Assembly: GCF_003268025.1 (NCBI RefSeq)
Contig: NZ_QLUW01000002.1
Span: forward strand, 620,001-684,000
Direction: 5' to 3'
DNA length: 64,000 nucleotides
Source: Paenibacillus montanisoli
GTDB taxonomy: Bacteria > Bacillota > Bacilli > Paenibacillales > Paenibacillaceae
The position numbers and the translations under genes were made by a program. Of this stretch, positions 24,953 through 32,367 are shown one piece after another; position 1 is the stretch's first letter, and each line of letters opens with the position of its first letter. The notes below the pieces were generated by a model. That model saw only the letters and a program-made list of their open reading frames with translations. It was not told the origin of the DNA and did no database searches.

Positions 24953-25181
24953 CCGAAACAGGCAGGTTTCCTGACTCGAAGCACTTGACATCAACGTCTT
25001 CCCAACCGCAGTGACGGCCAGTGACTTTATATTGATGCATTGTCGACCGGAGCGTGCAGCTCCTCGACGCTTCTTACAGTGGCGGGTCCGTGCCGGTCTT
25101 TCACCGGTCTTCCCTATTAAGCTAGGCATACTCGATTCTCGTTTTCCCCTCGAATCGGCATCGCCAAGCACCTGTTTCTAT
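24953..25181 (-). promoter_or_regulatory. Cobalamin (adenosylcobalamin) riboswitch aptamer
   Basis: On the minus strand the hallmarks of the cobalamin aptamer occur in order: a 5' P1 strand with GAAACAGGTGCT, GAGTATGCCTAGCTTAATAGGGAA, the pair ACCGGTGAAAGACCGG with GCACGGACCCGCCACTGTAA, a variable arm, and the 3' end AGTCAGGAAACCTGCCTGTTT. The outer arms pair (AAACAGG with CCTGTTT). An intrinsic terminator follows before btuF. Ligand binding is expected to stop transcription of the whole btuF-cbiZ operon when corrinoid is plentiful. This is among the most certain calls in the window. Confidence 0.97.
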
Positions 25182-25204
25182 GAATATGCTATTGTGCACG
25201 TGTA

Positions 25205-25233
25205 ACTATACCATTCCCCCATCAGGTTGTCTA
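25205..25233 (-). promoter_or_regulatory. Sigma-A promoter of the cobalamin operon
   Basis: On the minus strand TAGACA (25228-25233) and TATAGT (25205-25210) are separated by 17 bases, each differing from consensus at one position. Transcription would begin about 20 bases before the riboswitch. The TAG of the -35 box is the stop codon of copA. Confidence 0.65.
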
Positions 25234-27447
25234 TACTTGGCCCCGTCTTCTCAAGAACCGGTTCATTTGGCCGTTTAAACGCAATGCATTCAGCACAACC
25301 GACACCGAGCTGAGCGCCATAGCCGTACCGGCCATCCACGGCTCGATGCCGCCAAATGCCGCGAACGGGATGACGACGACGTTGTACAGCAGCGCAAAGC
25401 CAAGGTTTTGGCGGATATTCCGCACCGTCAGCCTGCTGATCTGCAGCGCTTCATAGATGCCGGTCAGCCTTGACCGAAGCAGCGTCATATGCCCGGCGTC
25501 CAGCGCGGCTTCCGTCCCGCCGCCCATTGCGATGCCGACATCCGCCGCGGCAAGCGCCGGCGCATCGTTCCAGCCGTCGCCGACCATCGCGGTCACGCGG
25601 CCTTCCGCTTGCAGCTTGCGGATCAGCTCGGCTTTGTGCTCGGGCAGCATGGAAGCATGCACATCGGTGCGGGCGATCCCCGTCGTTTCCGCAACGCTCA
25701 GCGCAGCCGACAGGTGATCGCCTGTAGCCAGCAAGAGCCGAATGCCTTCTTCGGCGATGGCGGAAACCGCTTCTGTCGAGGTCCGCTTCACTTGATCCGT
25801 AAATGCGAACGCCCCTGCGCACTCGCCGTCCACCGCGGCATAGATCACCGTCTCGCCAGCCGCCTCCCTCCGCTCCGCAAATCGAAGCAGGATCCGGTTG
25901 ATCTGCCATCCCCGCTCGGCGGCGAAACCGGCATTCCCGATCTCTATCCGCTTCCCGTCAACGATAGCCTCAATTCCTTTGCCCGGAAACGATTGAAACG
26001 ATGCCGATACCGGAATAACGAGTCCGGCCCGCCTCGCGGCGTTTTTAATCGCCGCCGCGAATGGATGCTGCGAGCCTGCTTCCGCGGACGCCGCCAAGCG
26101 CAGCATCGCACTCGGCGAGCCGGATAGCGCCGATACCTCCGTTAACGCCGGCTTTCCCTCTGTTAACGTACCTGTCTTATCCAGTACGATAGTATCGAGC
26201 TGAGCCAACCGCTCGAGCGCGCCCGCTTCCTTCATGACGATGCCCCTGCGAGCCAGCTTGCCCGTTGCCAGCACCAGCGAAATCGGTGCCGCCAGGCCAA
26301 GCGCGCAAGGACATGCCGCCAGCAGCACCGCCAGCGCGTGAATCGAGGCCGTTCCCCAGCTTCCCGGCTCTAGCCACAACAGCCAAAGAAGCAGCGTGCA
26401 GACGGACAGCAGCAGCATCACCGGGACAAAAATCCCCGATATCCGGTCAACCTTGCGGCCGATCGACGATTTCGTCGATTGCGCCTGGCGCGTGAGCGCG
26501 GCAATTCGGCTCAGCATCGTAGCCTGGCCAAGCGCCGTCACGCGAATCCGCAGTTCATGCCCCCTCACGATCGTTCCGGCGTAGACGTGATCGCCCGCCG
26601 ACCGCGCGACGAGCGCGCTTTCGCCGGTAAGAAACGATTCATCGAACGTCGAATGTCCTTCGATGATCACGCCGTCGGCCGGCAGCGGTTCGTCCACAGC
26701 GGCGATGAGCTGGTCCCCTACACGGACGCGGACGAGCGGAACCCGTTCCCGGCTGCCGCCGCGCATAACGATCGCTTCGGTTGCCTGAAGGGACGCGAAG
26801 CTGTCGCTCTCCTTCATCACCCGCGCCGATGCGGATGCCTCCAGCAGCTTGCCCAGCAGCACGGCTGTAATGACCACCGCCGAAGTCTCGAAATATAGCG
26901 GGCCGCCCTTCATCATTGAAATATAGCTGTATGCAAACGCCGCGGTCGTACCGATCGCCACTAACACATCCATGTTCGCGATCCGCTCTCGCAAGGCGTA
27001 AAACGCGCCGAAATAGAACGGCATCCCGATAAAAAACTGGATGATCGCCGCCAGTACGAATTGCAGCAGAGGCTCTTGGATGAGCAGCGGCACCGGGATG
27101 CCGCGCAGCCATTCGTAATGATGCGCCATCGTCCAAAGCAGCGGCAGCGTGAATAGCACGGACACGAATACCCGGACGCGCAGCGAATCCAGCTCCATGT
27201 CGCCGGCTTCGTCTTTGCCATAAAGGAAAGCCTGGAATCCGAGCTGCCCGATCCGTTCAATAATCGCGGCAGGAGCCGTCTGTTCCGGCGAGTAGGTGAT
27301 ATAGGCGGATTTGGCCGCATAATGGACGGACACGCCCGATACGCCGGCCAACTTGCCGACAGCCCGTTCAATACGGGTCGCGCATGCCGTGCAGCTCATT
27401 CCGTGAATCCGCAAATCAAGCGCGTCAACAACGCTTTGCTGTTGCAT
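25231..27447 (-). CDS. copA: Copper-type P1B ATPase with one N-terminal metal-binding domain
   Basis: A 738-residue heavy-metal P-type ATPase. ATG at 27447 follows AGGAGG by 6 bases. The N-terminal HMA domain has GMSCTACATR at ~16-25. Membrane motif CPC is in AACPCALGLA at ~380, the phosphorylated Asp in DKTGTLTEGKP at ~425, the ATP-binding HP loop in GSQHPFAAAIK, and hinge GDGWNDAPAL at ~625. The C-terminal MALSSVSVVLNALRL is typical of Cu(I)-exporting CopA. It has one HMA domain only. No CopZ or CsoR gene lies beside it. Cu export is likely; other soft metals are not excluded. Confidence 0.88.
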   Translation of the reverse strand: MQQQSVVDALDLRIHGMSCTACATRIERAVGKLAGVSGVSVHYAAKSAYITYSPEQTAPAAIIERIGQLGFQAFLYGKDEAGDMELDSLRVRVFVSVLFTLPLLWTMAHHYEWLRGIPVPLLIQEPLLQFVLAAIIQFFIGMPFYFGAFYALRERIANMDVLVAIGTTAAFAYSYISMMKGGPLYFETSAVVITAVLLGKLLEASASARVMKESDSFASLQATEAIVMRGGSRERVPLVRVRVGDQLIAAVDEPLPADGVIIEGHSTFDESFLTGESALVARSAGDHVYAGTIVRGHELRIRVTALGQATMLSRIAALTRQAQSTKSSIGRKVDRISGIFVPVMLLLSVCTLLLWLLWLEPGSWGTASIHALAVLLAACPCALGLAAPISLVLATGKLARRGIVMKEAGALERLAQLDTIVLDKTGTLTEGKPALTEVSALSGSPSAMLRLAASAEAGSQHPFAAAIKNAARRAGLVIPVSASFQSFPGKGIEAIVDGKRIEIGNAGFAAERGWQINRILLRFAERREAAGETVIYAAVDGECAGAFAFTDQVKRTSTEAVSAIAEEGIRLLLATGDHLSAALSVAETTGIARTDVHASMLPEHKAELIRKLQAEGRVTAMVGDGWNDAPALAAADVGIAMGGGTEAALDAGHMTLLRSRLTGIYEALQISRLTVRNIRQNLGFALLYNVVVIPFAAFGGIEPWMAGTAMALSSVSVVLNALRLNGQMNRFLRRRGQV

Positions 27448-27558
27448 TGTGGTCCTCCTATCCACTCCGAAGCATCAGCCGAAGCATAGCCATGATCCGC
27501 TCCAAGCTGTCCTACTCTTCACTATATGGCAGGGTTGTTCGACTCATGATACAAACCA

Positions 27559-27600
27559 AAAAAGAGCACCTCCCCGCTAATGCGCAAAAGTGCTCCTTCA
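27559..27600 (-). terminator. Intrinsic terminator after the rhodanese gene
   Basis: On the minus strand GAGCAC and GTGCTC arms enclose a GC-rich loop and are followed by six T residues. It begins just after the rhodanese stop codon (27608) and lies about 100 bases upstream of copA, separating the two genes. Confidence 0.75.
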
Positions 27601-27607
27601 TTTCACT

Positions 27608-27916
27608 TTATTGCCCGGTCTTAACCTCGCCAGGCCAGCTCAGCATGCCGCCAAGCACGTTGACGACCTCGTAGCCTTGCGCGGCCAAATAGTCCCCAAC
27701 ACGGCCGCTCCGGCTGCCGCTTCTGCAGATCAGGTAAATAGGCTCCTCAAACTGGTTCAGCTCGCCAAGGTGCTGAACGAAAACGGACATCGGAATGCTC
27801 ACCGCTTCCTTGATATGCCCGGATTCCCATTCGTCCGGCTCCCGTACATCGATGAGGCTCAACTTCTCGCCTTCGCGAAGCCGGGTTTCCAGCTCGCTTG
27901 CCGTTATTTCTCCCAT
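27608..27916 (-). CDS. Rhodanese-like domain protein
   Basis: A 102-residue single-domain rhodanese. LIDVREPDEWESGHIKEAVSIP near residues 20-41 is the substrate-recognition region, and the active-site loop ICRSGSRSGR (catalytic Cys with the CxxxxxR pattern) is at ~65-74. C-terminal NVLGGMLSW is characteristic. The ATG at 27916 is preferred, with GAGGA close upstream and AAGGAG further away; the longer ORF begins at 27943. Sulfur transfer is the family activity; the partner is not evident here. Confidence 0.88.
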   Translation of the reverse strand: MGEITASELETRLREGEKLSLIDVREPDEWESGHIKEAVSIPMSVFVQHLGELNQFEEPIYLICRSGSRSGRVGDYLAAQGYEVVNVLGGMLSWPGEVKTGQ

Positions 27917-28005
27917 CTTCCTCGTACAACTCCTTCTGGACATTTTGAACGTGATACCTGCATTTTACTCTTTCGCGGGGTCCCGTGTCCATGCAGCGAC
28001 ATAAA

Positions 28006-28042
28006 GAAACAGCATCCGCTGCTCAAGCATGGACGCTGTTTC
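28006..28042 (-). terminator. Intrinsic terminator after the YbjQ-like gene
   Basis: On the minus strand an 8-bp perfect outer stem (GAAACAGC and GCTGTTTC) with a further four pairs is followed by TTTAT. It lies about 20 bases after the stop of the YbjQ-family gene at 28061. Confidence 0.65.
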
Positions 28043-28060
28043 GGATGAAATATACAGTTG

Positions 28061-28372
28061 TTAAATACGAACCGCCGTACCGCTGACCGCCACCATCAGC
28101 ATGCCTTCGCGGACCACTTCATAATCGATGTCGATGCCGACAATCGCATTGGCACCCATACGGGAAGCTTGGCCCGACATTTCATTGAAAGCTAAGTCGC
28201 GCGCTTCCTTCAGCTTGGTCTCGTATGCGCCGGAACGTCCTCCGACGATGTCCGTAATCGACGCGAACAGGTCACGCACGATGTTCGCTCCCATAATGGC
28301 TTCCCCGGTTACGACGCCTAGGTATTGCTGAATCGGTTGTCCTTCAATAGCAGGTGTAGTGGACAAAATCAT
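28061..28372 (-). CDS. YbjQ/UPF0145 family protein
   Basis: A 103-residue protein. ATG at 28372 follows GGGAGGG at 7 bases. It begins [30 protein letters not shown], and contains [19 protein letters not shown] and [12 protein letters not shown], all typical of the YbjQ family (putative heavy-metal-binding, pentameric-ring fold). Metal binding is a family annotation; the sequence has no cysteine. It is flanked by a terminator and by a divergently unrelated secreted protein gene. Cell role unknown. Confidence 0.88.
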   Translation of the reverse strand: MILSTTPAIEGQPIQQYLGVVTGEAIMGANIVRDLFASITDIVGGRSGAYETKLKEARDLAFNEMSGQASRMGANAIVGIDIDYEVVREGMLMVAVSGTAVRI

Positions 28373-28427
28373 CGTAAATCCCTCCCAATCGGTATAGTTT
28401 GTCATACGCAACAAACGAAAATTGGAT

Positions 28428-28769
28428 TCAAATCATGGGAGAAAATGTCGGCAGCCCGTCTACTTTCCCATCCTCCATGAATTGGATGCGCACCACTTTC
28501 TCGCTGTGCTGCTCAAACCAGATTCTGACGGTTACCTCAAACTTGCGGGCGCCTTTGCTTAGCAGCAGCCGGAAAGTTTCGGACATCAAGCCGGCATCCT
28601 CGACTTTACGTCCGACATGCTTGTAATCGACGATTTCGGCATGGTACTTGTGCATCGTTTCTTTCATCGCCAGACGTCCCCACTTCGCGTATTGCGGCTC
28701 GGCGGATACTTGCGCAGCGGAGCCGATCAACACCATGAATGTCATCATGAGAACAAGGATGGATCTCAT
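28428..28769 (-). CDS. Small secreted protein, DUF3889-like
   Basis: A 113-residue protein with an N-terminal signal peptide of about 23 residues (cleavage near VSA-EP). The mature part starts [17 protein letters not shown] and ends with a two-stranded pattern containing [21 protein letters not shown], as in DUF3889 proteins from memory. The family is a short predicted beta/alpha exported protein of unknown function. The ATG at 28769 has AGGTGG upstream. Nothing is known of its job. Confidence 0.6.
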   Translation of the reverse strand: MRSILVLMMTFMVLIGSAAQVSAEPQYAKWGRLAMKETMHKYHAEIVDYKHVGRKVEDAGLMSETFRLLLSKGARKFEVTVRIWFEQHSEKVVRIQFMEDGKVDGLPTFSPMI

Positions 28770-28811
28770 TCTACCACCTCCAGATTATAAACGATGGTAG
28801 AATTCCCCATT

Positions 28812-29828
28812 TTACGTGGATTCATACATCCTTGTATCGGTCCTGTTGTCAATCGCTTTCGGTTTGCTTTCCATTGCGTGTACGGCATAGAGCAACGCGA
28901 TGCTCCAGCCCCATAGAAAAACGGTCCAGAGCGGATCGAGCACGCCTTTCGGCGGATGAACGAACTGGTACGGAACGCCGTCGGTCAGCAGGATTTCCCG
29001 CAGAAAAACACCAATCCGAAGCGCGGCCATCGTTCCGGTTAACAGCGCCAATGCTTTCATAGCTCCGGCCATCCTTCCTCTCTGCTTGGCCAGATAAAGG
29101 AGCGAAGCGACAAAGCAGCCGAACAGCGCGGATGACATTGGGGCTACGATGAAAATGCCGATAAATCCAAGATAGATGATGAACATGTCCTTCAGCAAAA
29201 ACAGCAGCAGCGCAACCGAGACAGCGACAAACCAGAGCACCGCTTTGGTCCCTCGCGAAGCAACCGGGATCCGCTGTTTATACGTTTCAGTGCGGCGGAA
29301 TTGACGGTAACGCATCAATAGACATATACCGGGGATGGCAAGCCCAATGATGGAGAATCCGAACTGCAGATTCTGATACAGCGCCCTTCCTCCAATGCGA
29401 CTATGAAGAATAGGAAACGATTCGACAAATATGCCTGAAGCATGAGTCCATGCATCCATGAACATATGGGTCAAATAACCGATATAGAGCGAAACGAGAA
29501 AGATAAGCCACGACTGAAACGAGCGAAGCCTCCATTCTGCGCACAACGCTTTCGCAAATTGATCCAGCCTGCCGAATGCAGGCAGAAATTTAGGCAGCAC
29601 GGGCTTCACTATGCAGTGGAAAGCAAATGCAAACGCGATGCCAAGCGGCAGTCCTTGCACGAGAAAGCCGAGCAGGGAATGCCCGATGCTCTGATAGGGC
29701 TCCATCGCCATAAAGTACTCCATATCAGGCGACATGCTGCCCAGCACTAGTCCGGTCAGGCTCACCCACTTCGGAGCGATCCGCCGCAGCGGAGCGGCGA
29801 AGAACGGATGAGAAAACGTGAATGGCAT
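28812..29828 (-). CDS. DUF4184 multi-pass membrane protein
   Basis: A 338-residue protein with about eight hydrophobic segments. The N-terminal stretch MPFTFSHPFFAAPLRR...GSMSPDMEYFMAME and the later GHSLLGFL and YIGYLTHMFMDAWTH carry histidines and aspartates in positions typical of the DUF4184 / membrane-bound metal-dependent hydrolase-like group. The family is named from domain resemblance, and enzymatic activity is not demonstrated. It begins 5 bases after the signal peptidase stop, so both are likely in one transcript. Confidence 0.75.
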   Translation of the reverse strand: MPFTFSHPFFAAPLRRIAPKWVSLTGLVLGSMSPDMEYFMAMEPYQSIGHSLLGFLVQGLPLGIAFAFAFHCIVKPVLPKFLPAFGRLDQFAKALCAEWRLRSFQSWLIFLVSLYIGYLTHMFMDAWTHASGIFVESFPILHSRIGGRALYQNLQFGFSIIGLAIPGICLLMRYRQFRRTETYKQRIPVASRGTKAVLWFVAVSVALLLFLLKDMFIIYLGFIGIFIVAPMSSALFGCFVASLLYLAKQRGRMAGAMKALALLTGTMAALRIGVFLREILLTDGVPYQFVHPPKGVLDPLWTVFLWGWSIALLYAVHAMESKPKAIDNRTDTRMYEST

Positions 29829-29833
29829 CGGCC

Positions 29834-30388
29834 TTAATCCAACCCGCCGAATTTATCGGGCGGCCATAAGCGAAATATGGCACGGCCCTCCAGGCTGGAC
29901 ATGGCGATGGGACCCAGCTCACGGCTGTCTTGGCTGTTTTCGCGGTTATCGCCCATGACGAAAACCGATTTCGGCGGGACGGTGAACGGCATTTCCATGC
30001 CGTTTGCGAACGTCCGCCCTTTAACGTATGGCTCGTTTTGCAGCTCGCCATTCAAAACCACCCGACCGTCACCGGTGATGTTGATGACGTCGCCCGGCAG
30101 CCCGATCACGCGCTTAATAAGGCGCTTGTCGCTTTCCGGTCCGTGAATGATGACGATATCCCCCCGTTCCGGCGAATCGAACCGGTAGCTGATTTTATCT
30201 TCGATCAAGCGCTGGCCTTCCACCAACGTTTTTTGCATGGATACGTTTCTTACTTCCGTTTGAGCAAAAGCATAGTTCTGAATGAGAAGCGCCGCTACAA
30301 CCGCTACGCCCAGCGACACGGTCCAGTCTCTAGCTTCTTTCACCCAGGATTTCTTGGGCTTATGTACTTGCAGGTTAGGCTTCTCCAC
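29834..30388 (-). CDS. sipS: Signal peptidase I
   Basis: A 184-residue type I signal peptidase. GTG at 30388 follows AGAGGAG by 8 bases; the longer frame to 30484 lacks support. A single N-terminal membrane helix lies at ~23-42. The catalytic Ser is in VRNVSMQKTL at ~49, the catalytic Lys in KRLIKRVIGLPGD at ~90, and box E is GDNRENSQDSRE. The usual SMxPTL has Lys in place of Pro here. It cleaves exported pre-proteins at the outer face of the membrane. Paralogous sip genes cannot be told apart from sequence alone, so the gene letter is approximate. Confidence 0.85.
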   Translation of the reverse strand: MEKPNLQVHKPKKSWVKEARDWTVSLGVAVVAALLIQNYAFAQTEVRNVSMQKTLVEGQRLIEDKISYRFDSPERGDIVIIHGPESDKRLIKRVIGLPGDVINITGDGRVVLNGELQNEPYVKGRTFANGMEMPFTVPPKSVFVMGDNRENSQDSRELGPIAMSSLEGRAIFRLWPPDKFGGLD

Positions 30389-30496
30389 TTGAGTTTCTCC
30401 TCTCTTGCCTTGCTGTTTCTCTTTATCTAATACGACTTTTACCCGTAATTTGTTTCTATCCAAACGACTTTTAAGAAAAAGCATTGCCCAGTCCGG

Positions 30497-30510
30497 TTAT
30501 CGTACGATAA
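30497..30510. promoter_or_regulatory. Perfect 14-bp palindrome in the divergent sip/MFS promoter region
   Basis: TTATCGTACGATAA reads the same on both strands and lies 45-58 bases before the MFS start and about 110 bases before sip. It overlaps a possible MFS -10 region. It looks like an operator for a dimeric repressor. No regulator gene is adjacent. Confidence 0.5.
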
Positions 30511-30554
30511 AGTTAGGGAGTTGCCGTTATTTATTTCTAAGGAGTGAGTTCCTC

Positions 30555-31754
30555 TTGTCCGCTGAAGCGAAAGCCGCACCAATTCCGACTTCCCGTGCCG
30601 ATCATGTCATTTTTATCATCGTTACGCTGCTGTACTGGTCGACGTTATATGTCTATGTACCGATTCTCCCCCCATTTATGAAAAGCAGCGGCTATGCCGA
30701 CGTACTGATCGGCATCGTGCTCGGAAGCTACGGCTTCACCCAAATGCTGATCCGGTTTCCCCTTGGCCTCGCATCGGACAAGCTGCATAAGCGCAAGCCC
30801 TTCCTAATGCTTGGCATGATAAGCGGGGCGCTGAGCTGCGTCTTGTTTATGATTCCCGGCTCTTGGCTGTGGCCGCTCGCCGGACGCATGATGTCCGGCG
30901 TCTGCGCCTCCGCTTGGGTCGCGTTCACGGTGCTTTACGCCGCCTACTTCGCCGCCGGCGAGGCGACCAAGGCAATGAGCAATATCAGCTTTATGACGGT
31001 GTCGGGGCAATTGATCGGCATGACGTTAAGCGGGTGGCTTGCCGGCGCTTACGACTGGAATGCGGCCTTTATCGCAGGCATCGGAATAGGCGCGGCTGGC
31101 CTTCTGCTTACGTTTGCGGTCAAGGAGCCGCGGGAAGGCGTCGCGCGGGAGCCGATATCGCTCACGCATTTGCGCGAGGTCGTGCGCACCCCTTCCCTTC
31201 AACGTGTATCGACGCTCTCGATCCTTGCCCATTGCGTGCTGTTCATCACCATGTTCGGCTTCACGCCGTTGAAGGCGACCTCCTTAGGCGCTTCCAGCAG
31301 CCAACTCACCTTGATTGTGATCGCCTTCATGGTGCCTCATGCCATTGCTTCGCTGCTGTCCGGACGGCTGATAGCGCCCAAGTTCGGGAATAGGGCCGTC
31401 ATCTCGGCAGGCTTCGCTCTGAGCGGCATCTTCACGGTAGCGATCGCATATTCGCCTTCACTGGGATGGCTGGCGGTCACGCAGGCGCTGAACGGCTTCG
31501 CTCAGGGCCTGCACTTGCCATTGCTGCTCGGACTCGCCATACAGCCGTTTGCGTCCTCTAAACGCGCGACCGCGATGGGCTTCTACCAAGCCATCTATTC
31601 CATCGGCATGTTCGCAGGACCGTTCCTTGCCGGCTTTATCAATGAAGCCTACGGCCGGGATTACGGCTTTTGGCTCGGCGGACTGTTCGCGCTGGCTGCG
31701 CTCGTCTGCATGTTCGTTTGGCGGCGCCGCGACCATGCGCGGCAGACCGCTTAG
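30555..31754 (+). CDS. Major facilitator superfamily transporter
   Basis: A 399-residue membrane transporter, the only plus-strand gene called. The TTG at 30555 is preceded by AAGGAG at about 10 bases; the frame back to 30405 has no ribosome site. Twelve membrane helices are predicted, with the MFS motif A-like segment GLASDKLHKRKPFLMLG between helices 2 and 3 at ~66-82 and a proline/glycine-rich helix 5. Likely a drug or metabolite efflux pump; substrate not identifiable. It is flanked by terminators on the 3' side and by a palindrome in its promoter region. Confidence 0.88.
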   Translation: MSAEAKAAPIPTSRADHVIFIIVTLLYWSTLYVYVPILPPFMKSSGYADVLIGIVLGSYGFTQMLIRFPLGLASDKLHKRKPFLMLGMISGALSCVLFMIPGSWLWPLAGRMMSGVCASAWVAFTVLYAAYFAAGEATKAMSNISFMTVSGQLIGMTLSGWLAGAYDWNAAFIAGIGIGAAGLLLTFAVKEPREGVAREPISLTHLREVVRTPSLQRVSTLSILAHCVLFITMFGFTPLKATSLGASSSQLTLIVIAFMVPHAIASLLSGRLIAPKFGNRAVISAGFALSGIFTVAIAYSPSLGWLAVTQALNGFAQGLHLPLLLGLAIQPFASSKRATAMGFYQAIYSIGMFAGPFLAGFINEAYGRDYGFWLGGLFALAALVCMFVWRRRDHARQTA

Positions 31755-31786
31755 TTTAGCCCGGTTTCGCATCGGTCTCTAAAATC

Positions 31787-31809
31787 ACCGCCAAACGGCG
31801 GTTTTTTTA
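31787..31809 (+). terminator. Intrinsic terminator of the MFS gene
   Basis: ACCGCC and GGCGGT arms with a short loop are followed by seven T residues on the plus strand, 33 bases after the MFS stop. Confidence 0.9.
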
Positions 31810-31814
31810 TAGCA

Positions 31815-31839
31815 AAAAAGGCGCGAAATTCGCGCCTTT
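31815..31839 (-). terminator. Intrinsic terminator of the ricA/miaB unit
   Basis: On the minus strand AAAGGCGCGAA pairs with TTCGCGCCTTT and is followed by T residues, 20 bases after the ricA stop. It is immediately beside the convergent MFS terminator. Confidence 0.85.
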
Positions 31840-31858
31840 ACATAGGCTTTTACGTTGA

Positions 31859-32341
31859 TTACATGCACTCTTCCGGATCTTCCGCTTGCGCATCCTCGAT
31901 CGTGATTTTCTCCGCTACCGTATCGCGGATGACGGAAACGATCGTTTGCAGCAAGTAGTTGATGTCGGCTTGGCTTTGCTGGAACTCCGACACGATCGGA
32001 ATACCGTCCAGCTCGTCCTGAAGCACTTCGATTTCTTTCTCGATCTTCGCGACCATGTCGGGATTCTTGAACGTCGTTTCGAATGCGACGAGTTCCTTCT
32101 GCTTCTTCTTGATTTGCGAGATCAAGCCTTGGATGCGCTCATTGCCTTGAATTTGCTTCTCGGCGCGCTGGAACTGCTGCACTTCCTCGGATGTGAAAAT
32201 CATGCTCGCCAGCTCTTTGGTCTTGGCCATGATGTCTGCACGAACGATGATGTCCTCTGTGTTGAACTTCGGTACGGTGCAGCCCGCATCGTGGTCATGA
32301 TCGTGTGCATGGTTATGCTTTGCCGCTTGCTCTTTTGCCAA
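31859..32341 (-). CDS. ricA: RicA (YmcA) regulator with His-rich N-terminus
   Basis: A 160-residue YlbF/YmcA family protein. The TTG start at 32341 follows AGAGGAG by 9 bases. Residues ~35-145 form the helical YlbF domain with FTSEEVQQFQRAEKQI and QKELVAFETTFKN typical of RicA, and the C-terminus has PEECM. Residues 8-19 are a His/Asp cluster (HNHAHDHDHD) followed by Cys21. In B. subtilis RicA, RicF and RicT form an iron-sulfur complex that guides RNase Y. It lies 26 bases after miaB, the same neighbourhood as ymcA-ymcB in B. subtilis. Assignment to RicA rather than RicF rests on that synteny. Confidence 0.82.
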   Translation of the reverse strand: MAKEQAAKHNHAHDHDHDAGCTVPKFNTEDIIVRADIMAKTKELASMIFTSEEVQQFQRAEKQIQGNERIQGLISQIKKKQKELVAFETTFKNPDMVAKIEKEIEVLQDELDGIPIVSEFQQSQADINYLLQTIVSVIRDTVAEKITIEDAQAEDPEECM

Positions 32342-32367
32342 TGGTTCCAGCTCCTCTGTACGTTACG

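Noticed and set aside
24905-25171. A short minus-strand frame within the riboswitch
   Set aside because: The sequence is explained by the conserved cobalamin aptamer; the frame is accidental.
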